A stretch of DNA of 64,000 bases from Ureibacillus aquaedulcis (GCF_030418165.1 NZ_JAUHTQ010000008.1:62001-126000), one strand, 5' to 3'. Shown: positions 7,927 through 18,225, counted from the first letter of the stretch. Notes: generated from the sequence alone by a model not told the origin. Translations and numbers: made by a program.

Positions 7927-8715
7927 ATGGTAAAAACAATAAAAGAAATAACAGTCGCTTTAAACGAAGCGCTAAGGTACGAAGAGTGGATGCGGGCCAT
8001 TGAAGAGGATGAACGTGCGGGTGTTCAAAAGGTATGGAAGCAATGGAATAATCGCATTGAAAAAGAAAAGAAGAAGCTTGAAGAGCATGAGCGTAAAGTG
8101 AAGTTTGATGCGAGCTTCTTATCATCTGCAGAAGATTTGCTAGCCGGCGTTGATGAAGCGGGAAGAGGTCCGCTGGCAGGCCCTGTCGTCACCGCAGCGG
8201 TAATATTGCCAAGAAATTATGACAAATTCTTGGGAATTAATGACTCAAAGCAGCTGCCGAAGAAGGCGAGAGAAGAATTTGCAAGCATCATCAAAGAACA
8301 TGCATTAGCTTATTCCATTCATTTTCAGAGTGCGAAAGTGATAGACGAGCTCAATATTTACGAAGCAACAAGGCAATCCATGAAAAAAAGTGTTGAAAGC
8401 TTAAAGATTCGACCAGACTTTTGTATTGTGGATGCTATGAAATTACCGATTGATCTTCCGCAAAGTTCGATCATTAAGGGTGATGCGAAAAGCTTAACCA
8501 TAGCGGCTGCGTCTATTTTGGCGAAAAATGCAAGGGATGAATATATGGAACAACTACATGGGAAATTCCCTGCTTACGGTTTTGACCAGAACGCTGGTTA
8601 CGGGACAAAACAGCATTTAGGCGCACTCGAAGAATTCGGTTATATCGAAGAACACCGGAAAAGTTTTGAACCGATCAAATCAATGGTTGAAGCGAAGGGG
8701 CGGGTATTCACATGA
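7927..8715 (+). CDS. rnhB: Ribonuclease HII
   Basis: RNase HII (262 residues) cuts the RNA strand of RNA-DNA hybrids and single ribonucleotides in DNA. After a charged N-terminal extension of about 70 residues, typical of Bacillus enzymes, comes the catalytic signature GVDEAGRGPLAGPVV, then IKGDAKSLTIAAASILAK with a further acidic residue. The last four bases overlap the start of ylqG (ATGA), so the three genes rnhB-ylqG-ylqH form one transcript. Confidence 0.96.
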   Translation: MVKTIKEITVALNEALRYEEWMRAIEEDERAGVQKVWKQWNNRIEKEKKKLEEHERKVKFDASFLSSAEDLLAGVDEAGRGPLAGPVVTAAVILPRNYDKFLGINDSKQLPKKAREEFASIIKEHALAYSIHFQSAKVIDELNIYEATRQSMKKSVESLKIRPDFCIVDAMKLPIDLPQSSIIKGDAKSLTIAAASILAKNARDEYMEQLHGKFPAYGFDQNAGYGTKQHLGALEEFGYIEEHRKSFEPIKSMVEAKGRVFT

Positions 8716-10619
8716 CATCTACATCATTTAACCCAATAGGAATCCAGCAAGGAGCCTTTGAACCGAATCAACCATTAACATTGAAACAAGGTCAAGTGTT
8801 TCATGGAACAATCAAGAAGCTCTACCCGGATCAGATGGCGGAAATTCAAGTCGGGCCAAACAAGTTATTTGCCAAGTTAGAAACGCCTTTAAAAGCCGGA
8901 GATTCACATTTCTTTCAAGTAACGAACATGAACCCCCAAGCTGAGCTGAAAGTTGTCACAGGGCCAATGCAGCAATCACAAACGACAATCGGCCAGCTTA
9001 ATCAGTTACTGGAAACGATGAATCTTCCAAAAACTCCGGACATGCAGCAAATGCTTGGTCATTTTATCAAAAACCAACTGCCGCTTTCAAAAGAAGCTTT
9101 AATGCAAGCTGAAAACTGGCTGAACAAGTTACCGGAGTCCGTTACAAAACAAGAAGCGTTACACGTAATCCAAAAAATGGCGGAGATGAAACTGCCATTT
9201 ACAAGCGAAGTATTTAAAGGCTTGATTTTTGGCAATAAAAACAATGGGATGTCTTCAGCAATATCCAATCTAACGACATTGTTAGCCCAGGATACAAGCA
9301 TTGAACCATCCACGAAATCAAACATCCTGCAACAATTACAAATGATTGCCAAGCCGCTTGATCAAGAAACCGGGGGGATCATCCTATCAAAAACTGTCCA
9401 AAATTTGTTGGGCAGCACAGAGACGGATATTAATAAAACACAACTGCTCAATCTACTAAAGAGTGCGGATATCATGCCAAAAAATGCGACAGCAGAAAGT
9501 TGGTTATCCCAAAGCTTCAAGCAGCATCAAAACTTATCAAATGAAGCAATGAAACAACCTGTAAGCCAGCTTCTTCAAACCGTCATGACTTCAAAACCTG
9601 CAGATGCCAAACAAATGATCCAGCAGGTCCAAACCTGGATTGGCGATCAATCAAATTTATCACAGGAGCAAAAAACACAGTTGTTGCAGCTCGTAAGTCG
9701 ATTTGAGGCATTGCCTAAAAGTCCGGCTACTATCGAATTGTTTGCCAAACAATTGCATGAACAACTTGTAAAAGCATTCGCAACTCAAACCCAACAGCAG
9801 CCAACTAATAATAGTACAGTAAATACGTCACATCATGAACAATTACTTTCCCTGATTAAGCCAGAAGCTGCAAACCCCCAAGTTGCTCAGTCAACTTTCA
9901 TAAATTTGGCGCGTATAGCTGGAGAATCAAGCTCTTCTACCGTACAAACCATGCAACTGCAAGCAGATGCGGAAGTTATGTCGTCACTTGATGGGAAAAT
10001 GATGGAACAGGCAATCAAAACAGTTTTAAAAGGCTTGGGAATGAGCTATGAAGCCGGCTTGAATAATAAAATGTCCGATATACAAGAGTTGGCGCAGTCT
10101 TTAAAACCGCAGCTTTTATCCCTTATTCAAGATGCCCAAACCCCTTCCACTGTCAGAGAAGCAGCAGATAATATTCTTGCAAGGTTAAACGGGATGCAAT
10201 TATCGTCAGGAGAAAACGGGCATCAACACCAATTAGTCATGCAAATTCCGTTGCAGTTTTTGGGGAAGCAAACGGAAGCAACTCTGCAATGGAATGGCAG
10301 AATGAAGGAAAATGGCAAAATAGACGCAAATTATGCGCGTGTTCTGTTTTATTTAAATATGGAAGCCCTTGAAGAAACCATGGTGGATATGCAGGTCCAA
10401 AATCGCATTGTTACAATTCATTTGTATAATAACCAACCGCAGCTCGAAGCACTGGCCGGACCTCTAAAAGAAACTCTAAAAAAAGGACTATTGGACAAGA
10501 ATTACCAGCTCTCGGGTTTATTTGTGAAAGCATTTGAAGAAACCTCGACTCCTTACGATCTCAAAAAGAAAAACTTTGATGAAACCAAATTGAAGAGTGG
10601 AGTTGATATTCGAATATGA
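8712..10619 (+). CDS. ylqG: YlqG-like protein with FliK-like C-terminus
   Basis: A 635-residue Gln-rich protein with no signal peptide or membrane segment. The first 80 residues contain a small beta-rich stretch (KQGQVFHGTIKKLYPDQMAEI). A long, mostly helical, low-complexity middle follows. The C-terminal 150 residues (LVMQIPLQFLGKQTEATLQW, later LKETLKKGLLDKNYQLSG) resemble the Flg_hook domain of FliK: strand, variable loop, strand and amphipathic helix. FliK measures hook length and switches export through the FlhB C-domain. It is translationally coupled to ylqH, which looks like that very domain. The length and sequence of the middle region are poorly conserved. The function is inferred; no experiment is known to me. 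Confidence 0.75.
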   Translation: MTSTSFNPIGIQQGAFEPNQPLTLKQGQVFHGTIKKLYPDQMAEIQVGPNKLFAKLETPLKAGDSHFFQVTNMNPQAELKVVTGPMQQSQTTIGQLNQLLETMNLPKTPDMQQMLGHFIKNQLPLSKEALMQAENWLNKLPESVTKQEALHVIQKMAEMKLPFTSEVFKGLIFGNKNNGMSSAISNLTTLLAQDTSIEPSTKSNILQQLQMIAKPLDQETGGIILSKTVQNLLGSTETDINKTQLLNLLKSADIMPKNATAESWLSQSFKQHQNLSNEAMKQPVSQLLQTVMTSKPADAKQMIQQVQTWIGDQSNLSQEQKTQLLQLVSRFEALPKSPATIELFAKQLHEQLVKAFATQTQQQPTNNSTVNTSHHEQLLSLIKPEAANPQVAQSTFINLARIAGESSSSTVQTMQLQADAEVMSSLDGKMMEQAIKTVLKGLGMSYEAGLNNKMSDIQELAQSLKPQLLSLIQDAQTPSTVREAADNILARLNGMQLSSGENGHQHQLVMQIPLQFLGKQTEATLQWNGRMKENGKIDANYARVLFYLNMEALEETMVDMQVQNRIVTIHLYNNQPQLEALAGPLKETLKKGLLDKNYQLSGLFVKAFEETSTPYDLKKKNFDETKLKSGVDIRI

Positions 10620-10903
10620 CCGAAAAGAAGTTTGTCAGAAAAGAAGCAATTGCATTAAATTACAATCCGGAGAGCAATAACAGCCCTACCGTCATTGCAA
10701 AAGGGAAGGGGAAAATTGCTGACAATATCATAGAAAAAGCCGCTTTGAATGATATACCTGTATATGAGGACAAAAACCTTGTTGAACTATTGGGAAATCT
10801 TGATTTAAACGAAGCGATCCCCGAAGAATTATATGAAGCAGTTGCAGAAGTTTTTGCATTTATCTACCGTCTTGATCGAAAATATGAAACTAAAACAAAA
10901 TAA
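10616..10903 (+). CDS. ylqH: FlhB C-terminal domain-like protein YlqH (FlhX-type)
   Basis: A 95-residue soluble protein matching the cytoplasmic C-terminal domain of FlhB. KEAIALNYNPESNNSPTVIAKGKG lines up (in segments) with YAIALKYD...APKVVAKGTD of the window's own FlhB (37025-38113), and EELYEAVAEVFAFIYRLDRK with EEFFKAIAEILAYVYRIKRK. The NPTH autocleavage site is absent: the protein starts just after that point, like the cleaved fragment. Similar stand-alone FlhB C-domains (FlhX) can substitute for the natural fragment in other bacteria. The ATG overlaps the ylqG stop. Confidence 0.88.
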   Translation: MTEKKFVRKEAIALNYNPESNNSPTVIAKGKGKIADNIIEKAALNDIPVYEDKNLVELLGNLDLNEAIPEELYEAVAEVFAFIYRLDRKYETKTK

Positions 10904-10927
10904 AACTTCATGAAACTATAGACGGCG

Positions 10928-10955
10928 TTGCATAAAATAGATAATATTGTAATAA
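10928..10955 (+). promoter_or_regulatory. Possible promoter of sucCD
   Basis: TTGCAT (10928-10933) and TAATAA (10950-10955) with a 16-base spacer lie about 110 bases before sucC in an AT-rich gap. The match is moderate and other AT-rich hexamers are close by. Confidence 0.35.
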
Positions 10956-11062
10956 AATAATCTATTTAAATACATAGGGTACAACGATAGACTTTGTCAG
11001 AATATTTGTATAGAATGGGTTATGGTAGAAAAAGTTCTAAAGGTTGGATTGGAGGATGTATC

Positions 11063-12223
11063 ATGAATATCCATGAGTATCAAGGGAAAGAAATCCTTAG
11101 AAAGTATGGAGTAACTGTTCCGAATGGAAAAGTTGCATTTTCACCGGAAGAAGCAGTAAAGGTTGCAAAAGAGCTAGGTTCCAATGTAATCGTTGTTAAA
11201 GCTCAAATCCACGCTGGTGGACGTGGTAAAGCTGGGGGTGTAAAAATCGCGAAGAATTTGGAGGAAGTCCGAACTTACGCGAAAGAGTTATTGGGGAAAA
11301 TCCTGGTAACTCACCAAACAGGTCCTGAAGGTAAGGAAGTTAAACGCCTTTACATTGAAGAAGGATCGGATATTAGTAAAGAATATTATTTGAGCTTTGT
11401 TCTGGATCGAGCAACTTCCCGAGTGACTCTAATGGGGTCGGAAGAAGGCGGAATGGATATCGAGGAAGTAGCGGAACAGACGCCGGAAAAAATCTTTAAA
11501 GAAGTGATCGATCCGGTAACAGGATTGCTTCCATTCCAGGCACGTCGAATGGCATTCAATATGAATATCCCACCAAAGCTTGTTAATAAAGCAGCAAAAT
11601 TGATGCTGGGATTATATGAAGCATTTGTTGATAAAGATGCTTCGATTCTGGAGATTAACCCGCTTGTTGTTACTGGAAACGACGAGGTGGTAGCTCTTGA
11701 TGCGAAATTTAACTTCGATGCCAACGGATTATACCGTCATAAAGATATTGTCGAGTTAAGAGATTATGATGAAGAAGATCCAAAAGAAATCGAAGCTTCC
11801 AAATACGACCTTAGCTATATCTCGCTGGACGGAAACATTGGCTGTATGGTAAATGGTGCCGGCCTTGCAATGGCTACGATGGATACAATTAGCTATTACG
11901 GCGGTAAACCAGCGAACTTCCTTGATGTTGGGGGCGGTGCTACTGCAGAGAAAGTAACGGAAGCATTTAAAATTATTTTATCGGATGCAAATGTAAAAGG
12001 AATATTCGTCAACATCTTCGGGGGCATCATGAAATGTGATGTTATAGCAGAAGGGGTAATTACGGCTGCGAAAGAAGTAGGGTTGGAAGTTCCTTTAGTT
12101 GTACGTTTGGAAGGAACAAACGTAGAACTGGGTAAAGAATTATTAAATGCGTCTGGTTTAAATATTGTAGCGGCTGACTCAATGGCGGATGGCGCTGAAA
12201 AAATTGTGGAGCTCGTAGGTTAA
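11063..12223 (+). CDS. sucC: Succinyl-CoA synthetase, beta subunit
   Basis: The ATP-grasp subunit of the TCA-cycle enzyme that converts succinyl-CoA, phosphate and NDP into succinate, CoA and NTP. It begins [17 protein letters not shown] and has the nucleotide-binding [16 protein letters not shown]; the C-terminal CoA-ligase half shows [14 protein letters not shown]. The 386-residue length is standard. ATG 11063 is preceded by GGAGGATG and gives the canonical N-terminus; the extended frame from TTG 10994 has no support. The ribosome binding site of sucD overlaps its stop. Confidence 0.98.
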   Translation: MNIHEYQGKEILRKYGVTVPNGKVAFSPEEAVKVAKELGSNVIVVKAQIHAGGRGKAGGVKIAKNLEEVRTYAKELLGKILVTHQTGPEGKEVKRLYIEEGSDISKEYYLSFVLDRATSRVTLMGSEEGGMDIEEVAEQTPEKIFKEVIDPVTGLLPFQARRMAFNMNIPPKLVNKAAKLMLGLYEAFVDKDASILEINPLVVTGNDEVVALDAKFNFDANGLYRHKDIVELRDYDEEDPKEIEASKYDLSYISLDGNIGCMVNGAGLAMATMDTISYYGGKPANFLDVGGGATAEKVTEAFKIILSDANVKGIFVNIFGGIMKCDVIAEGVITAAKEVGLEVPLVVRLEGTNVELGKELLNASGLNIVAADSMADGAEKIVELVG

Positions 12224-12241
12224 GGAGGCTAATGACAATTC

Positions 12242-13144
12242 ATGAGTGTTTATATTAATGCGGATACAAAAGTAATTGTACAAGGTATTACTGGGGAAAC
12301 GGCCCTATTCCATACGAAACAAATGCTTGAATATGGGACAAAGATTGTAGCAGGGGTAACACCCGGCAAAGGTGGACAAGTGATTGAAGGTGTCCCTGTA
12401 TTCAATACAGTTGAAGATGCTGTTAAAGTAACTGGTGCGAATGTTTCGGTAATCTATGTTCCTGCGCCATTTGCAGCGGATGCAATTATGGAAGCGGTGG
12501 ATGCTGATTTAGATCTAACTATTTGTATTACAGAACACATTCCTGTATTAGACATGGTCAAAGTGAAACGATACATGGAAGGCAAGAAAACACGCCTGGT
12601 TGGCCCAAACTGCCCGGGAGTGATCAGTGCGGATGAATGTAAGATCGGGATTATGCCAGGCTATATTCATACAAAGGGTCATGTAGGCGTTGTCTCTCGT
12701 TCAGGTACGTTAACATATGAAGCGGTTCATCAATTAACGCAAGCAGGAATTGGTCAATCAACAGCGGTCGGTATTGGTGGGGACCCTGTAAATGGCACGA
12801 ATTTCATTGATGTACTAAGTGAATTCAATAATGATCCAGAGACTTACGCTGTCGTGATGATTGGTGAAATTGGCGGTACTGCTGAAGAAGAAGCAGCGCA
12901 GTGGATTAAAGAGAATATGACAAAGCCAGTGGTTGGATTTATTGGCGGTCAAACTGCACCTCCAGGTAAACGTATGGGACATGCTGGTGCCATCATTTCC
13001 GGTGGTAAAGGAACAGCATCAGATAAAATCAAGGCGATGAATGAAGCTGGTATTGAAGTTGCACCTACACCTTCGGTAATTGGTGAAACATTAATTAAGG
13101 TTATTAAAGAAAAAGGTCTATACGAACAATGTAAAACGCATTAA
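12242..13144 (+). CDS. sucD: Succinyl-CoA synthetase, alpha subunit
   Basis: The 300-residue CoA-binding subunit partners SucC. It shows the Rossmann-type start [16 protein letters not shown], the GPNCPGVI segment, and the phosphohistidine site [11 protein letters not shown] near residue 246. AAGGAGGC overlaps the sucC stop and serves as its ribosome binding site. A strong terminator follows. Confidence 0.98.
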   Translation: MSVYINADTKVIVQGITGETALFHTKQMLEYGTKIVAGVTPGKGGQVIEGVPVFNTVEDAVKVTGANVSVIYVPAPFAADAIMEAVDADLDLTICITEHIPVLDMVKVKRYMEGKKTRLVGPNCPGVISADECKIGIMPGYIHTKGHVGVVSRSGTLTYEAVHQLTQAGIGQSTAVGIGGDPVNGTNFIDVLSEFNNDPETYAVVMIGEIGGTAEEEAAQWIKENMTKPVVGFIGGQTAPPGKRMGHAGAIISGGKGTASDKIKAMNEAGIEVAPTPSVIGETLIKVIKEKGLYEQCKTH

Positions 13145-13150
13145 AATAAA

Positions 13151-13187
13151 GGGTGCAGCAATTTAATTTGCTGCACTCTTCCTTTTT
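13151..13187 (+). terminator. Rho-independent terminator after sucD
   Basis: GTGCAGCAA (13153-13161) pairs with TTGCTGCAC (13168-13176), followed by TCTTCCTTTTT. It starts six bases after the sucD stop. Confidence 0.9.
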
Positions 13188-13260
13188 ATGCGGTCACTTT
13201 TTATACCAAGGCCCATGCCTTGTATGTCGAAGAAACTTTCTTCTATTAATAAGGAGTGAT

Positions 13261-14139
13261 ATGTTGAATAATTTACAAGAAATCCTCTCGTTTCATTACG
13301 TTTATCCTCTTCCCCTGAACAAATTCCACATCCTGATGAAATCAATCGAATCTACGCAAAATCTAATAGAAACTTCACCCGCACAATTAGCTAAAATTCT
13401 TGCGATTTCGACAAAAAACGCAGGCGACATACTATCGAAATATCAACAAGTATTAAAAATTAATCTTCTGGACGTATATAATTCATCCTCTATCAAAGCG
13501 ATTCCCTACACTAGTGATTTCTACCCAAAAGATCTCTATGATTTAATCGACCCGCCAACAATCCTTTATGCAAAAGGGAACATTTCTTTACTCAAGGAAC
13601 CCAGGAAAATTGCCATTATCGGTTCCAGAAAAGCAACAAATTATTCGAGCCTTGCTATGGAGTATATAGTCCCGCCACTAGTGGAACAAAAAATCGTGAT
13701 AGTAAGTGGACTTGCAAAGGGGGCGGACAGTTTGGCTCACAGGGCAGCCATTCAGTACGGAGGCAAAACAATTGCGGTGCTGGGACATGGTTTTTCCCAT
13801 ATATATCCGAGGGAAAATAAAGAACTTGCTTGCGAAATAGCCCGGAATCATTTACTTTTAACAGAATATCCTCCATATGTTGGGGTCCAGAAATGGCAAT
13901 TTCCAATGAGAAATCGTATTATAAGCGGTATCAGCAACGCAATAGTTGTAACAGAGGCTTCTTTAAAAAGTGGTACATTAATCACGACAGAGCATGCCCT
14001 AGAACATGGCAAGGATATTTTTGTGGTTCCAGGTCCTATACAAAAAGAACAGTCAAAAGGAACAAATAGTCTACTGCGAGAAGGGGCCATTCCAATTTCA
14101 GACGGATATCAAATCATAGAGGAATTAAAATTGTTTTGA
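13261..14139 (+). CDS. dprA: DNA processing protein DprA
   Basis: DprA loads RecA on incoming single-stranded DNA during natural transformation. The N-terminal helical part (to about residue 95) is followed by the Rossmann-like core with IGSRKATNYSS, VSGLAKGADSLAH, FPMRNRIISG, SLKSGTLITTEHALEHGKDI and GTNSLLREGA. ATG 13261 follows AAGGAG closely (four bases) and TTG 13264 is equally possible; both give about 292 residues, the normal length. The frame continues upstream to 13153, but that stretch lies in the sucD terminator. A functional-looking dprA suggests competence potential. Confidence 0.95.
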   Translation: MLNNLQEILSFHYVYPLPLNKFHILMKSIESTQNLIETSPAQLAKILAISTKNAGDILSKYQQVLKINLLDVYNSSSIKAIPYTSDFYPKDLYDLIDPPTILYAKGNISLLKEPRKIAIIGSRKATNYSSLAMEYIVPPLVEQKIVIVSGLAKGADSLAHRAAIQYGGKTIAVLGHGFSHIYPRENKELACEIARNHLLLTEYPPYVGVQKWQFPMRNRIISGISNAIVVTEASLKSGTLITTEHALEHGKDIFVVPGPIQKEQSKGTNSLLREGAIPISDGYQIIEELKLF

Positions 14140-14274
14140 AGGTAAATATTGAAAAAAAGTTGCATTCTTATAAAAACTGTTATACATTTTGCAACAGATA
14201 CATTTTTAGGGTGGTTACCCTTAACGTGTTTAATCAAGATAAACAATTAACCTCTATAAGGGGGAAGAATATAG

Positions 14275-16353
14275 ATGGCAGATTATTTAGTGATAGTAGA
14301 ATCACCGGCAAAAGCAAAAACAATTGAAAGATATTTAGGGAAGAAATACAAAGTTAAAGCCTCCATTGGCCACGTTCGAGATTTACCGAAAAGCCAAACA
14401 GGGATTGATACAGAAAATAATTATGAGCCGAAGTACATTACGATTCGCGGGAAAGGGCCGGTTTTGCAGGATTTAAAGTCGGCAGCGAAAAAAGCAAAGA
14501 AAATCTATCTTGCAGCCGATCCCGATCGTGAAGGGGAAGCGATTGCATGGCATCTAGCACAAGCATTGAATATTGAAACAACTTCGGATTGCCGTGTCGT
14601 ATTCAATGAAATTACCAAAGATGCAATTCTGGAGTCCTTTAAACATCCTCGTCCCATCAATATGGACTTAGTAGATGCACAGCAAGCCAGACGCATTTTG
14701 GACAGACTCGTAGGATATAACATTAGTCCAATCCTATGGAAAAAAGTAAAAAAAGGATTATCAGCAGGTCGCGTCCAATCGATTGCACTTCGCTTTATCA
14801 TCGACCGGGAAGAAGAAATCAAAAACTTTGTACCTGAAGAATACTGGTCGATCGAGGCTAATTTTGAAAAAGGGAAGAAGCAATTTGATGCCTATTATTA
14901 TGGCAATGGTGAAGAAAAGGTAAAATTGACAAATGAAGAACAAGTTAAGGGTATTTTAAAAGGACTAAAAGGCGATGAGTTCCAAGTCGCAAATGTCGTA
15001 AAAAAAGAACGCAAACGTAATGCAGCACCGGCCTTCACAACGTCTTCACTCCAACAGGAAGCGGCTCGAAAATTGAATTTCCGTGCAAAGAAAACAATGA
15101 TGCTCGCGCAGCAATTATATGAGGGTATTGATATCGGGAAAAAAGAAGGAACTGTAGGGTTAATTACATACATGCGTACAGACTCTACCCGAATATCGGA
15201 CAGTGCAAAAACGGAAGCGGTCAATTACATTAGCGAAAAATATGGAAAAGACTATGTAGTTGGGGAAACAAAGCAAGCCAAGAAATCTGCAAATGCACAG
15301 GATGCCCATGAAGCGATTCGTCCGACAAGTACGATGAGAACACCGGATGAACTGAAGGCTGTATTAAGTCGAGACCAGCTGCGCCTTTATCGACTCATTT
15401 GGGAACGTTTTATCGCTAGTCAAATGGCACCTGCGATTTTGGATACAGTTACAGTGGATTTAATAAACGGTGATGTTCAATTCCGTGCAAACGGTTCCCA
15501 TGTAAAGTTCCCGGGGTTCATGAAGCTTTATATTGAAGGAACGGATGATCAAACAGATGAAACAACGAAACTTCTGCCAGAGATGGAAGTGGGCGATAGA
15601 GTTAAGTCACTCGAAATTGAACCGAAGCAGCACTTTACTCAGCCACCCCCACGTTTCACTGAAGCGCGTCTTGTAAAAGAACTTGAGGAAAGAGGCATTG
15701 GCCGCCCTTCTACTTACGCACCAACCCTGGATGTTATTCAAAGACGCGGCTATGTCCAAATGGATGCCAAACGATTTGTACCAACCGAGCTTGGAGAAAT
15801 TGTTCATCAACTCGTATTGGAGTTTTTCCCGGAAATCATCAATATAGAATTTACCGCCAAAATGGAAGAAGATCTCGATCGGATTGAAGAAGGCCAGACC
15901 AACTGGGTAAAAATTATAGATGATTTCTACAAAGACTTCGAAAAGCATGTAAAATATGCTGATGAAGAAATGGAGAAAATTGAGATTAAAGACGAACCAG
16001 CTGGAGAAGATTGCGAAAATTGCGGTGCTCCCATGGTTTATAAGTTGGGTAGATACGGAAAGTTCATGGCTTGTTCGAATTTCCCTGAATGCCGTAACAC
16101 AAAAGCGATTATGAAACCGATCGGGGTTAAATGCCCAAGTTGTGATACAGGGGAAATTGTAGAAAGAAAGAGTAAAACAAAACGTCTATTCTATGGATGC
16201 AACACTTATCCGGAGTGTGACTTTGTTTCTTGGGATAAGCCAATTAGCAGGCCTTGTCCAAAATGCAGTTCGCTATTAGTTGAGAAAAAAATCAAGAAAG
16301 GCGTTCAAATCCAATGTACAAAATGTGATTATGAAGAAGCGCCTTCTCAATGA
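14275..16353 (+). CDS. topA: DNA topoisomerase I
   Basis: The type IA enzyme that relaxes negative supercoils. The 692 residues begin with the TOPRIM domain ([16 protein letters not shown]; later [13 protein letters not shown]). The active-site tyrosine lies in [14 protein letters not shown] (about residue 299). The C-terminus carries three zinc-ribbon modules: CENCGAPM with [16 protein letters not shown] with CNTYPEC, and CPKCSSLL with CTKC. The length equals that of the B. subtilis enzyme. The ATG follows GGGGGAAG. In B. subtilis trmFO comes next; here it does not. Confidence 0.98.
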   Translation: MADYLVIVESPAKAKTIERYLGKKYKVKASIGHVRDLPKSQTGIDTENNYEPKYITIRGKGPVLQDLKSAAKKAKKIYLAADPDREGEAIAWHLAQALNIETTSDCRVVFNEITKDAILESFKHPRPINMDLVDAQQARRILDRLVGYNISPILWKKVKKGLSAGRVQSIALRFIIDREEEIKNFVPEEYWSIEANFEKGKKQFDAYYYGNGEEKVKLTNEEQVKGILKGLKGDEFQVANVVKKERKRNAAPAFTTSSLQQEAARKLNFRAKKTMMLAQQLYEGIDIGKKEGTVGLITYMRTDSTRISDSAKTEAVNYISEKYGKDYVVGETKQAKKSANAQDAHEAIRPTSTMRTPDELKAVLSRDQLRLYRLIWERFIASQMAPAILDTVTVDLINGDVQFRANGSHVKFPGFMKLYIEGTDDQTDETTKLLPEMEVGDRVKSLEIEPKQHFTQPPPRFTEARLVKELEERGIGRPSTYAPTLDVIQRRGYVQMDAKRFVPTELGEIVHQLVLEFFPEIINIEFTAKMEEDLDRIEEGQTNWVKIIDDFYKDFEKHVKYADEEMEKIEIKDEPAGEDCENCGAPMVYKLGRYGKFMACSNFPECRNTKAIMKPIGVKCPSCDTGEIVERKSKTKRLFYGCNTYPECDFVSWDKPISRPCPKCSSLLVEKKIKKGVQIQCTKCDYEEAPSQ

Positions 16354-16409
16354 GAACGATGACGGATATTAAATTGCTTTTAGCCTGCGATTTAACAATA
16401 ATTCTAAAT

Positions 16410-16425
16410 TTTGAGAATTCTCAAA
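16410..16425. repeat. Perfect 16-base palindrome downstream of topA
   Basis: TTTGAGAATTCTCAAA reads the same on both strands and sits 57 bases after topA and 15 bases before the terminator. It may be an operator or simply chance in AT-rich DNA. It fits the CodY box poorly. Confidence 0.6.
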
Positions 16426-16439
16426 CGATATAATTGCTT

Positions 16440-16483
16440 AATGCCTCATTAAATTGTTATAATTTATGAGGCATTTTCTTTTT
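16440..16483 (+). terminator. Rho-independent terminator after topA
   Basis: AATGCCTCAT (16440-16449) pairs with ATGAGGCATT (16466-16475), followed by TTCTTTTT. It would end the dprA-topA transcript. Confidence 0.8.
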
Positions 16484-16762
16484 GCAGCACGGCAGGAGAT
16501 CAATACATTGCCAAATAAGGGATAAATTGTATGGTTTTAAGCCGTTTGCGAATAAGGTATTAAGGGTTCACATAATTTTTACAATTTTTATTTACTAAAT
16601 ACTTGATATCTTTCCAAGATAGGTTTAGTGTCATAATGGATGTTTTCAATATTCTACATTAAATTTGAAATTTCGTGAAAATGAGAAAAGATTCATATGC
16701 CCTTAATGGCATTTATAAGTACACTACTTTTTTCATGTAATTCATTGGAGGTGTTTTGCGAT

Positions 16763-17659
16763 TTGTTTCTAACATTTGCAGAAAGCCTGGATAAGTTTCT
16801 CAAGTATATCCAACTCGAAAAAAACTTCTCGGTACATACTGTAAGAGAATATGAGTTTGATTTAAAGGATTTTCTAAACTTTTTAGAATCTGAAGGTATC
16901 TCAAATCTCGAAGAAGTTGAATATATTCATGCAAGGGTATATGTAACAAAGCTTTATGATGAAAAGAAAGCAAGAAATTCAATTTCTAGAAAGATTTCTT
17001 CCATACGTTCTTTTTTCAAATACTTGAATCGTGAGTACAACTTAGATGATTCATCATTCCGTTCACTATACCACCCCAAAAAAGAGAAGCGATTGCCCAA
17101 TTTCTTCTATGAAGAAGAGCTTTCACAATTATTTGAAAGAAATATTGGACAGGATGATAAGTCCGTTCGAAATATGGCGTTGTTGGAATTGCTGTACGCA
17201 ACAGGGATTCGGGTAAGTGAGTGTACCTCAATCGAAGTGGAAGATGTCGACTTTCACTATTCAATTATTCGAGTAATGGGGAAGGGCAGAAAAGAGAGGA
17301 TTATTCCTTTTGGACAGTATGCTCACGAGGCTTTAAGCAATTATATGGAAGTCCGTAAGAAGCTGATGAAAAATCAAAATCATAAAAAACTCTTTGTGAA
17401 TATGCGCGGTGGAGAACTTACTTCCCGCGGTGTACGTTATATACTTGATGAAATGATCAAAAATGCATCAATGCACACGAAAATCTATCCACATATGTTG
17501 AGACATTCTTTTGCTACTCATCTATTAAACCAGGGAGCCGATCTAAGAACGGTTCAAGAACTTCTTGGCCATGCGAATTTGTCGTCAACGCAAGTCTACA
17601 CACATGTTACGAAAGAACATCTTCGAAATACTTATATGAATACTCATCCGAGAGCGTGA
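16763..17659 (+). CDS. xerC: Tyrosine recombinase XerC (CodV)
   Basis: XerC resolves chromosome dimers at dif with XerD. The 298-residue protein has the N-terminal SAM-like core-binding domain ([20 protein letters not shown]) and the catalytic domain with Arg in [20 protein letters not shown] (His-x-x-Arg), [11 protein letters not shown] and the nucleophile Tyr in QVYTHV. TTG 16763 is chosen: GGAGGTG (16747-16753) lies nine bases upstream and the resulting N-terminus [12 protein letters not shown] fits the family (304 residues in B. subtilis). It starts the xerC-hslV-hslU-codY group. Confidence 0.95.
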   Translation: MFLTFAESLDKFLKYIQLEKNFSVHTVREYEFDLKDFLNFLESEGISNLEEVEYIHARVYVTKLYDEKKARNSISRKISSIRSFFKYLNREYNLDDSSFRSLYHPKKEKRLPNFFYEEELSQLFERNIGQDDKSVRNMALLELLYATGIRVSECTSIEVEDVDFHYSIIRVMGKGRKERIIPFGQYAHEALSNYMEVRKKLMKNQNHKKLFVNMRGGELTSRGVRYILDEMIKNASMHTKIYPHMLRHSFATHLLNQGADLRTVQELLGHANLSSTQVYTHVTKEHLRNTYMNTHPRA

Positions 17660-17676
17660 TTATAGGAGGAATGAAA

Positions 17677-18225
17677 ATGGAACAATTCCATGCAACTACC
17701 ATATTTGCTATTCACCACAAAGGAAAATGTGCGATGGCGGGTGATGGGCAAGTTACATTAGGAAATTCGGTTGTCATGAAACATACTGCTAGAAAGGTCA
17801 GACGTCTATTCAATGATAAAGTGCTAGCCGGATTTGCAGGATCGGTAGCTGACGCTTTCACGTTATTTGAAATGTTTGAATCGAAGCTCAATGAATTTGA
17901 TGGAAACTTGCAGCGAGCGGCAGTAGAGGTTGCGAAACAATGGCGTGGAGATAAAATGCTCCGTCAGCTGGAAGCATTGCTTTTGGTGATGGACGAGTCC
18001 ACACTATTGTTGGTATCTGGTACAGGGGAAGTCATTGAACCGGATGATGGCATTTTAGCGATAGGCTCGGGCGGTAATTATGCATTATCTGCAGGACGGG
18101 CACTAAAGCAATACTCCGGCGAGCATCTAACGGCAAGCCAAATTGCGAAAGCTGCTTTAACAATAGCTGCTGATATCTGTGTTTATACTAACCATAATAT
18201 TGTAGTGGAGGCGCTTGAAGAATGA
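17677..18225 (+). CDS. hslV: ATP-dependent protease HslV (ClpQ/CodW)
   Basis: The proteasome-like peptidase of the HslVU complex, 182 residues. It has [29 protein letters not shown] and the late [16 protein letters not shown]. HslV acts through an N-terminal Thr, or Ser2 in B. subtilis ClpQ. Here the predicted product starts [10 protein letters not shown], so neither Ser nor Thr follows the Met; Thr7 or Thr8 aligns with the E. coli nucleophile and would need removal of a six-residue propeptide. ATG 17677 is six bases from AGGAGGA (17664-17670); ATG 17671 abuts it. The gene overlaps hslU by four bases. Confidence 0.95.
   Translation: MEQFHATTIFAIHHKGKCAMAGDGQVTLGNSVVMKHTARKVRRLFNDKVLAGFAGSVADAFTLFEMFESKLNEFDGNLQRAAVEVAKQWRGDKMLRQLEALLLVMDESTLLLVSGTGEVIEPDDGILAIGSGGNYALSAGRALKQYSGEHLTASQIAKAALTIAADICVYTNHNIVVEALEE

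Larger units (their letters stand above)
16354..16762 (+). other. Gene-free stretch where trmFO would be expected
   Basis: No coding frame is supported in these 409 bases. They hold a perfect 16-base palindrome (16410-16425), a terminator (16440-16483) and an AT-rich tail. In B. subtilis and many relatives trmFO (gid) lies between topA and xerC. No remnant of it is recognisable here. The open frame extending xerC upstream to 16697 has no ribosome binding site. Confidence 0.7.

Noticed and set aside
16407-16421. Possible CodY box near the 16-base palindrome
   Set aside because: At least four mismatches to AATTTTCWGAAAATT; not better than chance in AT-rich DNA.
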